Source of the DNA: Ustulina deusta
Lineage: Eukaryota > Ascomycota > Sordariomycetes > Xylariales > Xylariaceae
Reading direction: 5' to 3'
DNA: 64,000 bases
Assembly: GCA_023159155.1 (NCBI GenBank)
Contig: JAJNNX010000001.1
Span: 3,410,001-3,474,000 of the forward strand
In this document: in pieces, positions 1 through 10,079 of the stretch
How positions within the stretch are numbered: the stretch's first letter is position 1
Layout: each line of letters begins with the position of its first letter
Program-made: the position numbers and the translations under genes
Notes under the pieces: model-generated
Seen by the model: only the letters and a program-made list of their open reading frames with translations
Database searches by the model: none
Told to the model about the DNA's origin: nothing

Positions 1-824
1 CCGTCATCTTCGCCAATGGCAACATCCTCCAACACGGTGATATAGAGAAGTGTCTCGAGGCCACAGGTGCCGACGCCGTCATGAGTGCAGAAGGCAACCT
101 TAGCGACCCGTCCATATTTGCCGCGCCACCCCCAGTCGGGCATGACGGACGTGAGTACTGGCGAGGCCGAGACGACAAAGGCGGCTACAGGGTCGATGCT
201 GTCTTTAGGCGGTATATGGACATCTTGCACAAATACGTGCTTGAGCAAGAGCCGCCGAAAAGGAGGCCACTGTTTATCGTAGGGGATGATGAGGTATGGC
301 TTCACGATACAGCAACCCGCGACGGCGACCAAGAGGAAGGGCCGCCTCGAAAGAAGTTGAAGCAGGATGGAGCAAGTAAGCGCTCGACATCCCCAAATAT
401 CGTGGCTGTTCGGCCCCATCTCTTTCATCTTCTACGCCATTTCATATCTAGACACACTGATATCCGCGATACATTGGCGAGGACAAATCCTAGTAACATT
501 AATGGTATCGAAAAGGTCCTGGGAATGGTGGAAAGACGCATCGCCCAGGGTTTAATAGAGTACGAAAGGACGAACGGGCAGAGTATAGAAGACGAATCAG
601 TTCCCAAGCCCAAAGTGCAGGACGCGGAACCACCCAAGGATAAAAGCAAAGAAGACGACACTAACCCTGAGTATGATCCGGACAGCTCGGTAGCGACAGT
701 CAATGCGTGTAAGCGGCCTTGGTGGGTTGCTCAACCCATCGTCAGGCCGCTGCCTAAAGAGGCTCTAGCGAAGGGCAGTATAAAGATGTCGAAAAAGGAC
801 AAAAGGAAGCAAGAGAAAGAATAA
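1..824 (+). CDS. dus1: tRNA-dihydrouridine(16/17) synthase, 3' part
   Basis: The reading frame is open from base 3 to the TAA at 822-824, giving 273 residues; the 5' end lies outside the window. The first visible residues (VIFANGNI, then ADAVMSAEGNLSDPSIFA) are the FMN/phosphate-binding end of the Dus TIM barrel, where the family has a FANGNI motif followed by a GADxVM-E-G-NP-F segment. Dus1 reduces uridines 16 and 17 of the tRNA D-loop with FMN and NADPH. The rest is the C-terminal helical domain with a hydrophilic linker and a lysine-rich tail (residues SKKDKRKQEKE), usual for ascomycete Dus1. The same frame stays open for about 70 codons after the stop, which is discussed as a finding. The product call is firm; the exact C-terminus is less sure. 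Confidence 0.9.
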   Translation, partial: VIFANGNILQHGDIEKCLEATGADAVMSAEGNLSDPSIFAAPPPVGHDGREYWRGRDDKGGYRVDAVFRRYMDILHKYVLEQEPPKRRPLFIVGDDEVWLHDTATRDGDQEEGPPRKKLKQDGASKRSTSPNIVAVRPHLFHLLRHFISRHTDIRDTLARTNPSNINGIEKVLGMVERRIAQGLIEYERTNGQSIEDESVPKPKVQDAEPPKDKSKEDDTNPEYDPDSSVATVNACKRPWWVAQPIVRPLPKEALAKGSIKMSKKDKRKQEKE

Positions 825-2420
825 GCTGCTGCTGGCTCGATGGTAGCAATGACTGTTGCAGAAAGTGCCAATAGCAACTGCCCCGCTCAGCCAGAGAGTA
901 CAGGAGAAAGCAATGGGCAGACCCAGAAACTAGAAGATGAGTTGCCGGAATCCGATCAAAAGGACGGCGGTATTAAGGAACCGTCGATAAATCCCGCAGC
1001 ACCCAGGCTACTAAATAATGGGCTTGTTAGCGGATAAGTCTCTAGATACTATATCTTGAGAGTGTTATATAGTAGAGAAGAATGCGTTCATACATCTGCG
1101 TTCTATACGCTCTTCTATCTAAGAATCGTGGTGCTGAGCTTGAGGCGGAGATGATAAATCATCAAGGCGGCGAAATGAATGGGAGCACACAATTCACAGT
1201 AGAAGTAAAGAAGTGTCTTATTATCGCAACTGTCTGCTTCTCACGCGACAAACCCAGCAATGCCTGGTCTGTATCATAGGGCTACATCCACGGTCAGTTT
1301 ACAGGGCCACAGACCTCCCATTCACGATGCCATCCACATATGCATCCTCAGGGAGGGTATGCGCAGCCGGCCGCTTAGACCATGCTCGAGGAGGCCGTCG
1401 CATAAGAGAAGAATGAGATGTATAACAAAGCACATACTTTTTATCAATCTATAGAAGCCGGTGAATACGACCCTCTGACTTCTATGAGGGACATGCTCAC
1501 CTTGAAGATAGATACCTAACCCACCTACGTGGTACCCCAAAACCATTTGATAGGCAGAGTGAGAAAGCGGTGGTTTATATTATATATTTGTGGTGCATAG
1601 AGAACAATATGCGTCAACCGGGCTGATTATTGGGGGTTAGGTATTTCCTTGCGAGCTCTCGGTCCTGGATATGCGCCCGCATCATACTCACCGTCGGGTT
1701 GGAGTGTTAAAGCGATAGATAAAAATGTCTCTTCTGGATGAGACTGGAATATTCAAACAACCGCATGGGCTGGCTGGCCTTGACAGGATGCTTCCAAAAT
1801 CCTACCTACTTCAGTATTTTGGTCGGATTGGAACAACATCTCGTCAGAGATATCCACTTCGTCACATAATGCTCGTTCTGCAATCCTACGCCCGACGGCA
1901 TTCCTCCCACGGCTTGCCTGGAGGATAGATGAAGTAGGTACTCCATGTGTTGTTTATTGTTCAGGTCGAAGTTATGCGGTAGGTAGCATTGCTTGTTTTG
2001 CGTCATGTGGAACATTGGCTAGTCTGTTTCATGTATATGATATCATACCCGCGGACCGAAAGGGATGCGCGAATGGTCGCGCGAGCACGCATAGCCGTAG
2101 TTAAACGCGGAGTACCTATGTGTATATTCACGTATCATGCAAGCCGGATGTTCCCCGATGCTACTACATAAGTAAATTCTACCCAGAACTCGCAGAGTCG
2201 AGACCGTTCCAATCGGCCTATTGATATTTCCCAACAACACAGAATACGTGGATTGTATATCTTGGCTGCATATCTCCGGTGCTACAACGCCGCCCTCCTC
2301 TGCCGACTCAACCAACCACGCACTCACCCACGCACGCCTCACGATGCTCACCAATTTTACGGCACTTGGAACTTCATTCCCCGACTATTTTGGTCGCCCT
2401 TCCATCCCTGTCACTGCCCT
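825..2420. other. Intergenic, DUS1 3' flank to membrane-protein 3' end
   Basis: The first 210 bases continue the DUS1 frame after its stop codon. Beyond base 1040 there are only short unconvincing frames on either strand. Two genes converge on this interval, so it should hold both 3' UTRs. No tRNA, repeat array or mobile element was recognised. Confidence 0.5.
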
Positions 2421-3683
2421 CTACTTCGTCTTCCTGGCCTCCGTATTTTTCCTCCTCTCGAGCTCCCGCTCAATCTTCTTCTTGAGCTCTTCCTCGCCCT
2501 CTTCAGTGACCGCGTCCCGGTCCCAGTTCAGGACGACAACGGCGGCCGCCGGTCCACCAATAAGGAACCAGAAGCCCACCGTGCGGAGCATCTTGACCAG
2601 GCTGGGGTTCTTGACGGTCCTCTGGTGGAGGTACATGGCCCAGAGCAGCACGGGGGCCGTGCCGACGTAGAAGTCGTAGTGCAGGAAGTGCTGGGCGAGT
2701 ATGGCGAGGTCACCGGATTTGTAGGTCGCCGCGTGGATGCTCGGTGCCGCGTACCATGGAAACGGGACGAAGGTCTTGGCGAACGAGAGGCTGCGGAAGA
2801 CTGGCGCGTAGTATGGGAACGTGTGGCTGAGGAATTCGCGGCCCGCCTCGGGCATCAGCGTTAGGAGCACGATGGGCGCATGCGTGGTGCCGCAGAGCGC
2901 GAGCGCGAACTCGTACACGCCTCGTACGGCCACCATGTACCCGTGGCTGTTCGTCGTGGGCTCGTTCTCCTCGTCCACGGGGCTGAGGCTGCCGAGCGCG
3001 TAGTAGCACCCGTAATGCAGGAATCCGAGCCCGGCCACCGTAAACGCCGGGAACGGCTGCCACAGGGCGATCCACTTGTAGTGCGTGGCGGCCGCCTGGC
3101 CGAACAGGCGCGGCATGCTCATGAAGATGGCCGGGACGATGAAGGACAACGTCACGGCCATGGGGAGCAGGGCCAGGTCCCAGAGATAGACGAACAGGGA
3201 GCGGCGGGCGGCGGGGCCGTCGCCGTTCTTGAGCTTCGCGGTGGGCGACGTGAGGAGGTGCAGGGCGAGGTACAGCGGGATGGTGGCGGTCCAAGTCACG
3301 TTCTGAAATACGAGGCCCACGGTGCCGATCCACGAGACTAATCTCCCGCGGTTGCCGGAGCGCTTGGCCTCGAGGACCAAGACGGTCCAGGTGGCGGCGA
3401 ACTGCGCCATCCCCCACACGTAGAACATGGTCACGTCCCAGGGAACGTTGCCGTCGATGATGGCGGAGAAAAAGCTGATCATGGCGCTGAGCTGGTGGTC
3501 GACGACGGCCACGCCCGTGTACGTTGCCAAGAACGGCGACGGCGCGCCCTTCAAGGACGCGACGGCGCCCGAGCTGACGGACGAAAGCACGTCGCCTAGG
3601 CCGTTGCCCAACATGGTGACGATGGTGGCTTTGAAGCCGAACAGCGAGGCGCCGATGAAGAGCGGCACCAAGACATATTTCAT
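2421..3683 (-). CDS. Polytopic membrane protein, fungal secondary-metabolism-associated type (uncertain)
   Basis: This is one uninterrupted frame of 420 residues beginning MKYVLVPLFIGASLFGFKA. Hydrophobic spans occur near residues 3-25, 65-80, 85-105, 120-145, 165-190, 205-230, 255-275 and 330-385, so a protein of seven to nine spans is likely. The C-terminus is charged (about 30 residues rich in Glu, Lys and Arg). It resembles, from memory, fungal membrane proteins found near secondary-metabolite loci (the AtmA/LtmS-like class), but I cannot assign a reaction. The codon use is strongly GC-rich, unlike the AT-rich Gfd2-like gene that diverges from it at 4483. An FAD monooxygenase and a SnoaL-like protein lie nearby, which fits a small metabolic cluster but does not prove one. 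Confidence 0.55.
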   Translation of the reverse strand: MKYVLVPLFIGASLFGFKATIVTMLGNGLGDVLSSVSSGAVASLKGAPSPFLATYTGVAVVDHQLSAMISFFSAIIDGNVPWDVTMFYVWGMAQFAATWTVLVLEAKRSGNRGRLVSWIGTVGLVFQNVTWTATIPLYLALHLLTSPTAKLKNGDGPAARRSLFVYLWDLALLPMAVTLSFIVPAIFMSMPRLFGQAAATHYKWIALWQPFPAFTVAGLGFLHYGCYYALGSLSPVDEENEPTTNSHGYMVAVRGVYEFALALCGTTHAPIVLLTLMPEAGREFLSHTFPYYAPVFRSLSFAKTFVPFPWYAAPSIHAATYKSGDLAILAQHFLHYDFYVGTAPVLLWAMYLHQRTVKNPSLVKMLRTVGFWFLIGGPAAAVVVLNWDRDAVTEEGEEELKKKIERELERRKNTEARKTK

Positions 3684-3713
3684 GTCGAACGCCTGCGACT
3701 TTGCATTAGTTTT

Positions 3714-3733
3714 GCTTGCTTGCTTGCTTGCTT
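3714..3733. repeat. GCTT tetranucleotide repeat, five units
   Basis: Five perfect GCTT units lie about 30 bases upstream of the ATG of the membrane-protein gene, so they sit in its 5' UTR or proximal promoter. The microsatellite is short and may vary between strains. Confidence 0.85.
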
Positions 3734-4482
3734 TGGGTTACTTCATAGGGAACTGCTGAGTGAGATGGAGAGACGTTGGTAATGAACAATGGCCGCTCAC
3801 CATGATGACTGGGATTCTCTTTCCTTTATGAATTGATCTGGCGCTTCATCAATTCCGAGGAAAACAAGACAAAGCACAGATTGCCTTGAGGGGACCCAAG
3901 GCTCTGAGTGGGGTCCCAAGTGATAACGATGCTCAGAGGTAGGCTTTCCAGATAGGCTTCAGCTCCTACCAATTGAAGCCCCATTTATAAACCACAATAA
4001 CTCCACAGCAGCCCCATAGAAGCCTACAATAACCATACTACCTAACTATACTAGGTACCTGTATTTCTGTTCATCTGTACCCCCTGTAAATAGGTATAAA
4101 TCTAATAATAGTTACAACATTTGCTTTAATATATATTATGCGAATAGTTTACTAACCATAACTTTGTAATAGCTAAAAGGTAAAAAGACGTTATTAGATG
4201 CACAATTGAAAGGGCTATTTATTACAATTTATTAGAAATTTCTAAGGCTTGTAGTTGTTGAGAAATTCAAGTTAAAAGTTTGAAGTTTGGTGGTATTGGG
4301 TATAAGGGTAAGGTTTTGACACACTTTGCGCTATGGGCCACCGTACATCTGGCATCCATCATCGGCCCTGCATTCTGTTCATCGTTCATACATATACAGC
4401 TCGGTTTTCCTCCTACTCTCTAGGCTACGACTTGTCACCGACCATTTCCGACTTGGTATCCATCGCGACAGTAACACCTACT
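3734..4482. other. Divergent intergenic region with AT-rich block
   Basis: This interval separates the start codons of the membrane-protein gene (minus strand) and the Gfd2-like gene (plus strand) and must carry both promoters. From about 4020 to 4330 the sequence becomes markedly AT-rich and TA-dinucleotide-rich, with no coding signal. That composition resembles the RIP-mutated repeat remnants of ascomycetes, although no element could be identified. Confidence 0.5.
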
Positions 4483-5646
4483 ATGGCTACTTACCAACAG
4501 CTTAAACGCGACCCAGTCTCTCGGCTTCTTTTTAACAACAGAATTACAACTCTGGAAGGCCTACAAAGAACTCTTAAGGACCACGCCTTTATCGCATTAG
4601 ATACAGAGCATCCGCCTATAGAAAGCGGAAGAAGTCGGACACTTCACCAAGTCGGTCTCGCTTATCTCCCGACCATGGTGCCCTACGCCCATATCCCTGG
4701 CCAGCCACGCCTGGATGACTTTGTCAACAAGAATCAAATTCAAAGCTTGACCCTCAATGTTAATATAAGCGACCAAACGCGAGAAGACCTAATCCGCTAC
4801 AGGGGCGGTATCCCGAATCGCCGCCCGTCCCGCTTTGGCTACGAGCGTCAAGTTGATCTTGATGGCCTGGAGTCCGCCGTCATTGAATTTATACAGTCTT
4901 GTAATAGCACAAAGTTAGTGCTGATTGGATTTGAGATGCCAGCTGAATGGACCTATCTAGTAAGAAACTTCCCCAGGGTTATTCCTTACTTTTTGTTTTG
5001 GATAGATCTCCGCGATATTGCAAAAGATATAACTGCAATTGGGGTTATACCTGGACGAGTATCTGTACTCCAAACTCTTGGATACTATTGGAAAAACATC
5101 AAAGGTTCCAATAAACATGGCTCTGCTGATAACGCTGGAAACGATGCTGTATCGGTTTTAGCTATGGCACATGCTTTTCTTTACCCAGAAAACCAAAAAA
5201 AGCTGCAATTCCGCCAAAAGTGTGGTCAGATCGCTCAACATACTTTTAACGAGAACAGGATTACTTTTGGTGCGACAATTCAGTCCCAAAAAGGGTTGCT
5301 TCCTAATACTATTAACTCCAGTATGAAGCTTGCCCGCTACTTTTTCGACTTCATGCCTACATCTACAGGACTAAAATCTGCGGAGATTGCTTTTATTACG
5401 TTTGAAAACGAGAGCCGCCTGAACCAATTTATTCAGGTAAACAATCAACGATTACTACCAACGGGCGAAACACTTTCAGTTATTCCAATTATTAAAGGGA
5501 GCGCTGGGGCTAAGGGGACCGCCGAAAGGGAAGAGAAGCAACGACTAAGAGCAATTAAGAAGGCAGAAAGGTTAAAGTATGACACGGATCTCGGTGAGGG
5601 TTACACGACGATATTGGAGCCAGGGGCGAATATCCGAGACATGTAG
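4483..5646 (+). CDS. Gfd2/YDR514C-like RNase H-fold protein, probably inactive, intronless
   Basis: The start is set at the ATG at 4483 (MATYQQLKRDPV), giving 387 residues; the frame is open 50 codons further upstream, but that part is low in coding character. The fold is read from FIALDTEHPP (the D-x-E of exonuclease motif I), a VDLDGLESAVIEFIQ helix, LVLIGFEMPAEWTYL (motif II region) and DNAGNDAVSVLAMAHAF (motif III). Compared with the related protein at 44519-46275, the motif II Asp and the motif III His are not present, so nuclease activity is doubtful. The tail, after about residue 285, has an RNA-binding-like stretch and a charged coiled region. The gene is intronless and more AT-rich than its neighbours, while its relative in this window has five exons. 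It could be a retro-copied, transferred or decaying paralogue. Confidence 0.65.
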   Translation: MATYQQLKRDPVSRLLFNNRITTLEGLQRTLKDHAFIALDTEHPPIESGRSRTLHQVGLAYLPTMVPYAHIPGQPRLDDFVNKNQIQSLTLNVNISDQTREDLIRYRGGIPNRRPSRFGYERQVDLDGLESAVIEFIQSCNSTKLVLIGFEMPAEWTYLVRNFPRVIPYFLFWIDLRDIAKDITAIGVIPGRVSVLQTLGYYWKNIKGSNKHGSADNAGNDAVSVLAMAHAFLYPENQKKLQFRQKCGQIAQHTFNENRITFGATIQSQKGLLPNTINSSMKLARYFFDFMPTSTGLKSAEIAFITFENESRLNQFIQVNNQRLLPTGETLSVIPIIKGSAGAKGTAEREEKQRLRAIKKAERLKYDTDLGEGYTTILEPGANIRDM

Positions 5647-5893
5647 TGGGAATAGCCTCATGTAACTCGTGAAAATCCTCTGGGACCTTTGGAAAGAAGA
5701 AGATAATTGGAAGCGAAGGCAGTGGAATATAGATAGACAGGGGTTTGCCCATCCAGAAAGGAGGTAGGTAGGCATCTAGGTACTTACTATCTAGTCTAGG
5801 TATCGGTAAGCAGCTCACAACATAGTAATCGGAAACGACTTGAAGGACCCTCTCGCTCTATTCTAAAAATGCATCTCGCCTTTCGTCGAACTC

Positions 5894-7505
5894 TTACAAT
5901 GCCTTCCCGTTGCGTCGTAGGGCCAGCAAACGCTCTACTTCCTTCGCCGGGTAAGAATCCCAGGCGTTGAAAGCCGGGTTTCCAACGATGGTCGCATTAG
6001 GCACGTATTTCCTCAGCAGATCGAGCGTGTCTCCGCGGCGTTTCTGATCAACTCGGGACGTGATGCAGATGGTCACCGTGTGGCTGTACCGGACTTCGTT
6101 GTAGATGTGCAGCAAGTCGCTGACCTGCTGGGGCGCCGTGCCGGCCCCGAATAGCGCCCCGAGCGCCGCCGCGTCTTCGATGGCCTGCGCGGCACCTTGT
6201 CCCTGGTCTGTTCCGCTATTAGCGTTCCTGGGTTTGGACAGGGGAGAGGGATCGAAATCGAGATCCAAGTGGGACACAACTTACGCGGGAGCATCGGGTG
6301 TGCGGCGTCGCCGATGAGGGCGAGCTTCCCCTTGACGTATGTCGGCGGAGGGTCGCGAGTCACCAGGCTCCAGACCTTGAGATCTTCCGCCATCTTGCCA
6401 AATTCCTTAATGCTCTCATCAAATTCATCGAGAAATTCCGTGAGATCTTCCAATCTCCCTGCATTGTGCCAGGATGACTCAGGTCCCGCAAAGTCAACGT
6501 CATACTTGAAGGCAGCACAGTTGAGAAGGGTGCCGGCCCGGCAAGGGTAGATGATGATACGCCCGTGTGCCGATCCAATACCGCTGGTTTGGCTCAGGCC
6601 GAGCTTGTCCACGAGGCCCTTTACTAAAGGGTTCGTCACAGCCTTCTCGACGGGGACTAGGAAACGGAACACCTTCTGGCCAGTGCTCACTTTATCCCTG
6701 CCGTTGCTGAGTATGGCGGTGACGGTTTGGGACTGCAGCCAAGCTTCAGAAGCGAGCACGACATCAACAAAAGGGGCGCCTGTTACTTACGTGTATGCCA
6801 TCGGCTCCTATCACCAGGTCTCCTTGGACGGTGCGTCCGTCCTGGAAATGGACTTCTCCGGTTTCTGCATTCTGTGCCGGCCGCGAGTCAGAACTCATCT
6901 CGGCAATGTCGAAGGCGCCTTGGGACCACTCACTACCGAATCGACCTTGGAATTCAGATGAATCTTCACAGACCGGCCTTGGAACCCCCTCTCGGCGAGG
7001 GCTCGAAGGCTACTGTGAATATCGACGCGATGGGTCATCAGCCAGGGTTCTTTGATGCCCCATTTTTCCTGGCCTTCTTTCAGAGTCTATCCGGTAGGGA
7101 GAGTATATGTATCAGCACCTCGGTGGTCTCCACGATTAGAGAAGAGAAGGAATTGCCAAGAGTACTCACTACCAGCGTCTCGGCCAACTCGACATCTGCA
7201 GTGTAAAATCTTACAGCCTCGCAGTTGACGGGAGACAGGGTCTCGAAGTCGACGTCCCAGCTCTGGAGCACGCGGTTCGCGTTGGGGGGAAGGTGTATCG
7301 CCGCGCCCACCTCGTTCAGGAACGACGAGCTTTCGTAGACCTAATTGCTGTCAGTACAAAGTCCCATATTGTATGTCCCTGTCCCGGTATTGCAGGGGCA
7401 TATAGACAGGGGTAGTTAATTTACCTCGACGTCGTGTCCAGCCCGGTTCAAGGCCACGGCAACAGCTAAGCCGCCAATACCTGCGCCAACTATGATAACT
7501 TTCAT
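5894..7505 (-). CDS. FAD-dependent monooxygenase, salicylate hydroxylase-like
   Basis: Six exons keep phase throughout: 7425-7505, 7170-7340, 6934-7086, 6791-6871, 6285-6732 and 5894-6207, encoding 415 residues. The N-terminus has the dinucleotide-binding glycine motif (VIIVGAGIGGLAVAVAL, residues 4-20), followed by VGAAIHLPPNANRVL. The GADGIH motif is at about residues 157-162 and the FAD-ribityl motif GDAAHPMLPHQGQGAAQAIEDAA at about 303-325. These are the three signatures of class A flavoprotein monooxygenases, which use NAD(P)H and O2 to hydroxylate aromatic or polyketide-like substrates. The usual Tyr in HPMLPYQGQG is His here. All five introns are 58-84 nt with good GT-AG ends. The substrate cannot be inferred. 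It lies in the accessory-looking block near the membrane protein and the SnoaL-like gene. Confidence 0.9.
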
Positions 7506-9545
7506 TTCTGAGGTTTAGGTTTGAGTTTGGTTTAGGATTCTTGGGGATTCTTGGGAATTCTGGGATAATATACAATGTCCCTTGTTGTTCTAGGTGTCTC
7601 AATTATCTCAAGAGATTTCTCTTTTTATTTATACATTCCTGAGTTAGTCAATGATCCACCTTCCAGCCCATTCGCCATCGGTTCCGATATCCCCAAGTTT
7701 CGTGTCCGCTCCGAGCCGCTGACTTACTTCACGAACCGGGTCAATTGGAGGTGGTACGATGCAGCTTGGAGAGTCGCAGTGAATGACGGAGGTCTGCATC
7801 ACGCAAGAGACCCTCTCAGCGACCCTCTTTTCTAGGACATTTTCGAATAGGAAACAGGCAGGGAGAGGGGTTCAGCTACTTAGCGAATCTACTAGTTTCG
7901 TAAACATATTATGATCCCCTATTTTTGCTTCTCTGCTCGGCGTAGCCGTACGTTGCTTCGGATGCAACAGTCGGCCGAGTAGATACGGTCCGAGTAGACG
8001 CCGTCCACGCGGAGACGGACCTCGTCGCTACCCCCTTGTTACGATCAAGCATACCTACTCAAGAGGATATGACTCACTGTCAGCTTTGAGCCACGCGTCA
8101 GGTATTATTGCGCACCGTTACCGAAAAAAACGCCAAGACCCTATCTAAAGCCTTGTTTGGTTTCATATTCTATATACAATGCACCTTTTAATAACCATGG
8201 CAATTACACGTAACCAGATGCTTTCACACAGGTTTTGAAAACCAAGTGGTCGGTCGTTCTGCTGTCGGAGACGGAACCTATGCTCGGCGTTTCGGAAGGA
8301 CATAACTTGCGATATGCCGGCTTGATTTGCCAAGCGAACTGCCTTTCTGCCTATCAGCAATGGGGGCTCGCTGCTTTGGATATTTCTCATGGATTGCAAC
8401 GCGGCAATGTTGTGAAACCCTCGAGATAACCGCTTGTATAGGCCAATAGTCTTCTTCCCTCTAAGGTAGCTAAGCCGGCAACACCGGGGGGTCATAGGGG
8501 GTCAAATCACCCGACTCGACACTTAGGATCACAGCTCTGTTCTATTCGACGGAGATGTGGTCATTTGATGGGAAATTTGCGTCGGGAGTTGAAGAAAATG
8601 CTGCTCGCTGCGCTGGAAATGGTGTCATCGAACGAGTTGCGATGTTTATAGAAAGGGCTTGACTAATGGCTTGTAGAATGTACTTGAATTATCGACAAAC
8701 TCGTATGGTGCCAAAAGGTCTTTATGCCTTCCCTTAAACCTTGGCGATATCGCGGAAATGCTAGATTTATATATACAACTCATTATCGGTCCTCGGGACT
8801 CAGCGAGGCCGGCAACTAACTATTGAAGACTGACACATTCTGTATCGAAGCCCGAAATTTCCGTTCCATAGCATATATCGCGTCTAACCTACACGTGGAC
8901 TTTGCCAGGTCGCGTAGACCTTGCGTACAACAACTCTCTGCCTATCACTTTGATACTGCTCGTAAGGTCCGGATACGGCAATGCAGACTTAGGGATAAAG
9001 AGTAGGATATACCATGAGTCCAATAATAAAGAGAAACCGAAACCTGTGCTTTATTGTTGGCTTTGTCTAACACCCTAGTTGAGGAGAGCTGCGCCCTGTC
9101 CTATGAGAGAAATGACAACTCAATACGTGTCATCCGAGCAGAAGATATCCGGCCGACCTTTTCTGACCTTGTAACAACTATTGCAACCTGTAGTAACCAG
9201 CATCATGACCAGCGACCAGCGGGCGGAGGGCAATCCTTGCCTTATTAGCTGACATCCTTAAAATACATGTACACACCGTTCATCCTTCCCTTCAAACCAT
9301 TATAATTGACTGAGTTATAAACAAGCTTGTTTCGGCCATTTTGAGCAATTTCTGCGCTTCCAATGATTAAAACAGTCTTGCCTGAATAGGTAGCAGTGGT
9401 GCGTGTCGTGAACAGCTCTGGAGCTATCCCAGGGTCGTAATTCATTATACACACTGCCCTGTCCGCGATAGTCCGTCTCACCTCATCTGCTCCCCCCGTC
9501 CGATAAGTTCCGTACATACATACCCCTTTCGCCATCCCGCGACCT
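7506..9545. other. Intergenic region without recognised genes
   Basis: This holds the promoter of the FAD monooxygenase at its left end and the 3' flank of the SnoaL-like gene at its right end. Frames of 60-110 codons occur on both strands (for example 8163-8495 minus), but they show no recognisable domain, no splice pattern and no clear codon bias. No RNA gene was found. Confidence 0.45.
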
Positions 9546-10079
9546 TCACAGCTCCCCCCGTCTCGCAAGATACGCAGCGCCAGAATCCGCCCAGACCTCG
9601 TACCTTGCCAACTTGGCGCGGGCATCGAAACGAAGCAGGTAAGCAAAGGTCTCGTCCCAGCTCAGCCCTGTCTCGGTCCACGTGAACCTCGCCCTCCCTC
9701 TCACCGCGACCTTTCCCCCTCCCCCTCCCTCTCCCCCTCCCCCTGCCCCTCCAACCCCGACCCCGACCCCACCACCATCTCCCGGATCCCCCCCGTCCGA
9801 TCCCAGGGGCGTAAAGGTATCCGCAACGAACTCCACAAACCGCATATCCTCGTAACTCAGACAGCCCCGCACCGTCTCGAAATACCTCCTCGCCCCTTCC
9901 AGCCCTCGGAAATCTCGTCCGAGAAAGGGCGCCAGCCGTGGGAGCCCGTGCTCGTGGACCACGACCATCTCGTCCGGGGAGAAATGGGACAGGATCTCCT
10001 CGAGCGGTTTCTTCCGTGCGAAGCTCTCGCAGAAGGCCGTCGCGGCCGCCAGGAGTTCCTCACGTGTGAGACTCGGCAT
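9546..10079 (-). CDS. SnoaL/NTF2-like protein with glycine-rich insertion
   Basis: A single exon encodes 177 residues. The first part (LTREELLAAATAFCESFARKKPLEEILSHFSPDEMVVVHEHG) is the helix-then-strand opening of the NTF2-like alpha+beta cone fold. RYFETVRGCLSYEDMRFVEFVADTF and KVAVRGRARFTWTETGLSWDETFAYLLRFDARAKLARYEVWADS supply the later strands. Proteins of this fold act as small cyclases, isomerases or binding proteins, but none of that can be assigned here. Between about residues 93 and 125 there is a Gly-rich low-complexity stretch that interrupts the fold at a predictable loop; its DNA is a purine/pyrimidine-biased tract. A second SnoaL-like gene lies at 21328-21947. The fold call is good; the function is unknown. 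Confidence 0.7.
   Translation of the reverse strand: MPSLTREELLAAATAFCESFARKKPLEEILSHFSPDEMVVVHEHGLPRLAPFLGRDFRGLEGARRYFETVRGCLSYEDMRFVEFVADTFTPLGSDGGDPGDGGGVGVGVGGAGGGGEGGGGGKVAVRGRARFTWTETGLSWDETFAYLLRFDARAKLARYEVWADSGAAYLARRGEL
9700..9795. repeat. C-rich (plus strand) / G-rich (minus strand) low-complexity tract inside the SnoaL-like gene
   Basis: Runs of four to six C alternate with single T, A or G on the plus strand, so the coding strand has many closely spaced G-runs. It encodes the Gly-rich insertion of the SnoaL-like protein and satisfies the pattern of a potential G-quadruplex on the minus strand. Confidence 0.75.

Noticed and set aside
2253..3341. Long frames on the plus strand (2253-2864, 2880-3341) and a second minus frame (2710-3417)
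   Set aside because: They are GC-driven shadows of the membrane-protein gene; they lack domains and are rich in Arg, Gly and Pro from out-of-frame reading.
8163..8495. 110-codon minus-strand frame in the 7.5-9.5 kb gap
   Set aside because: No domain, no splice context and no codon bias; it may be chance.
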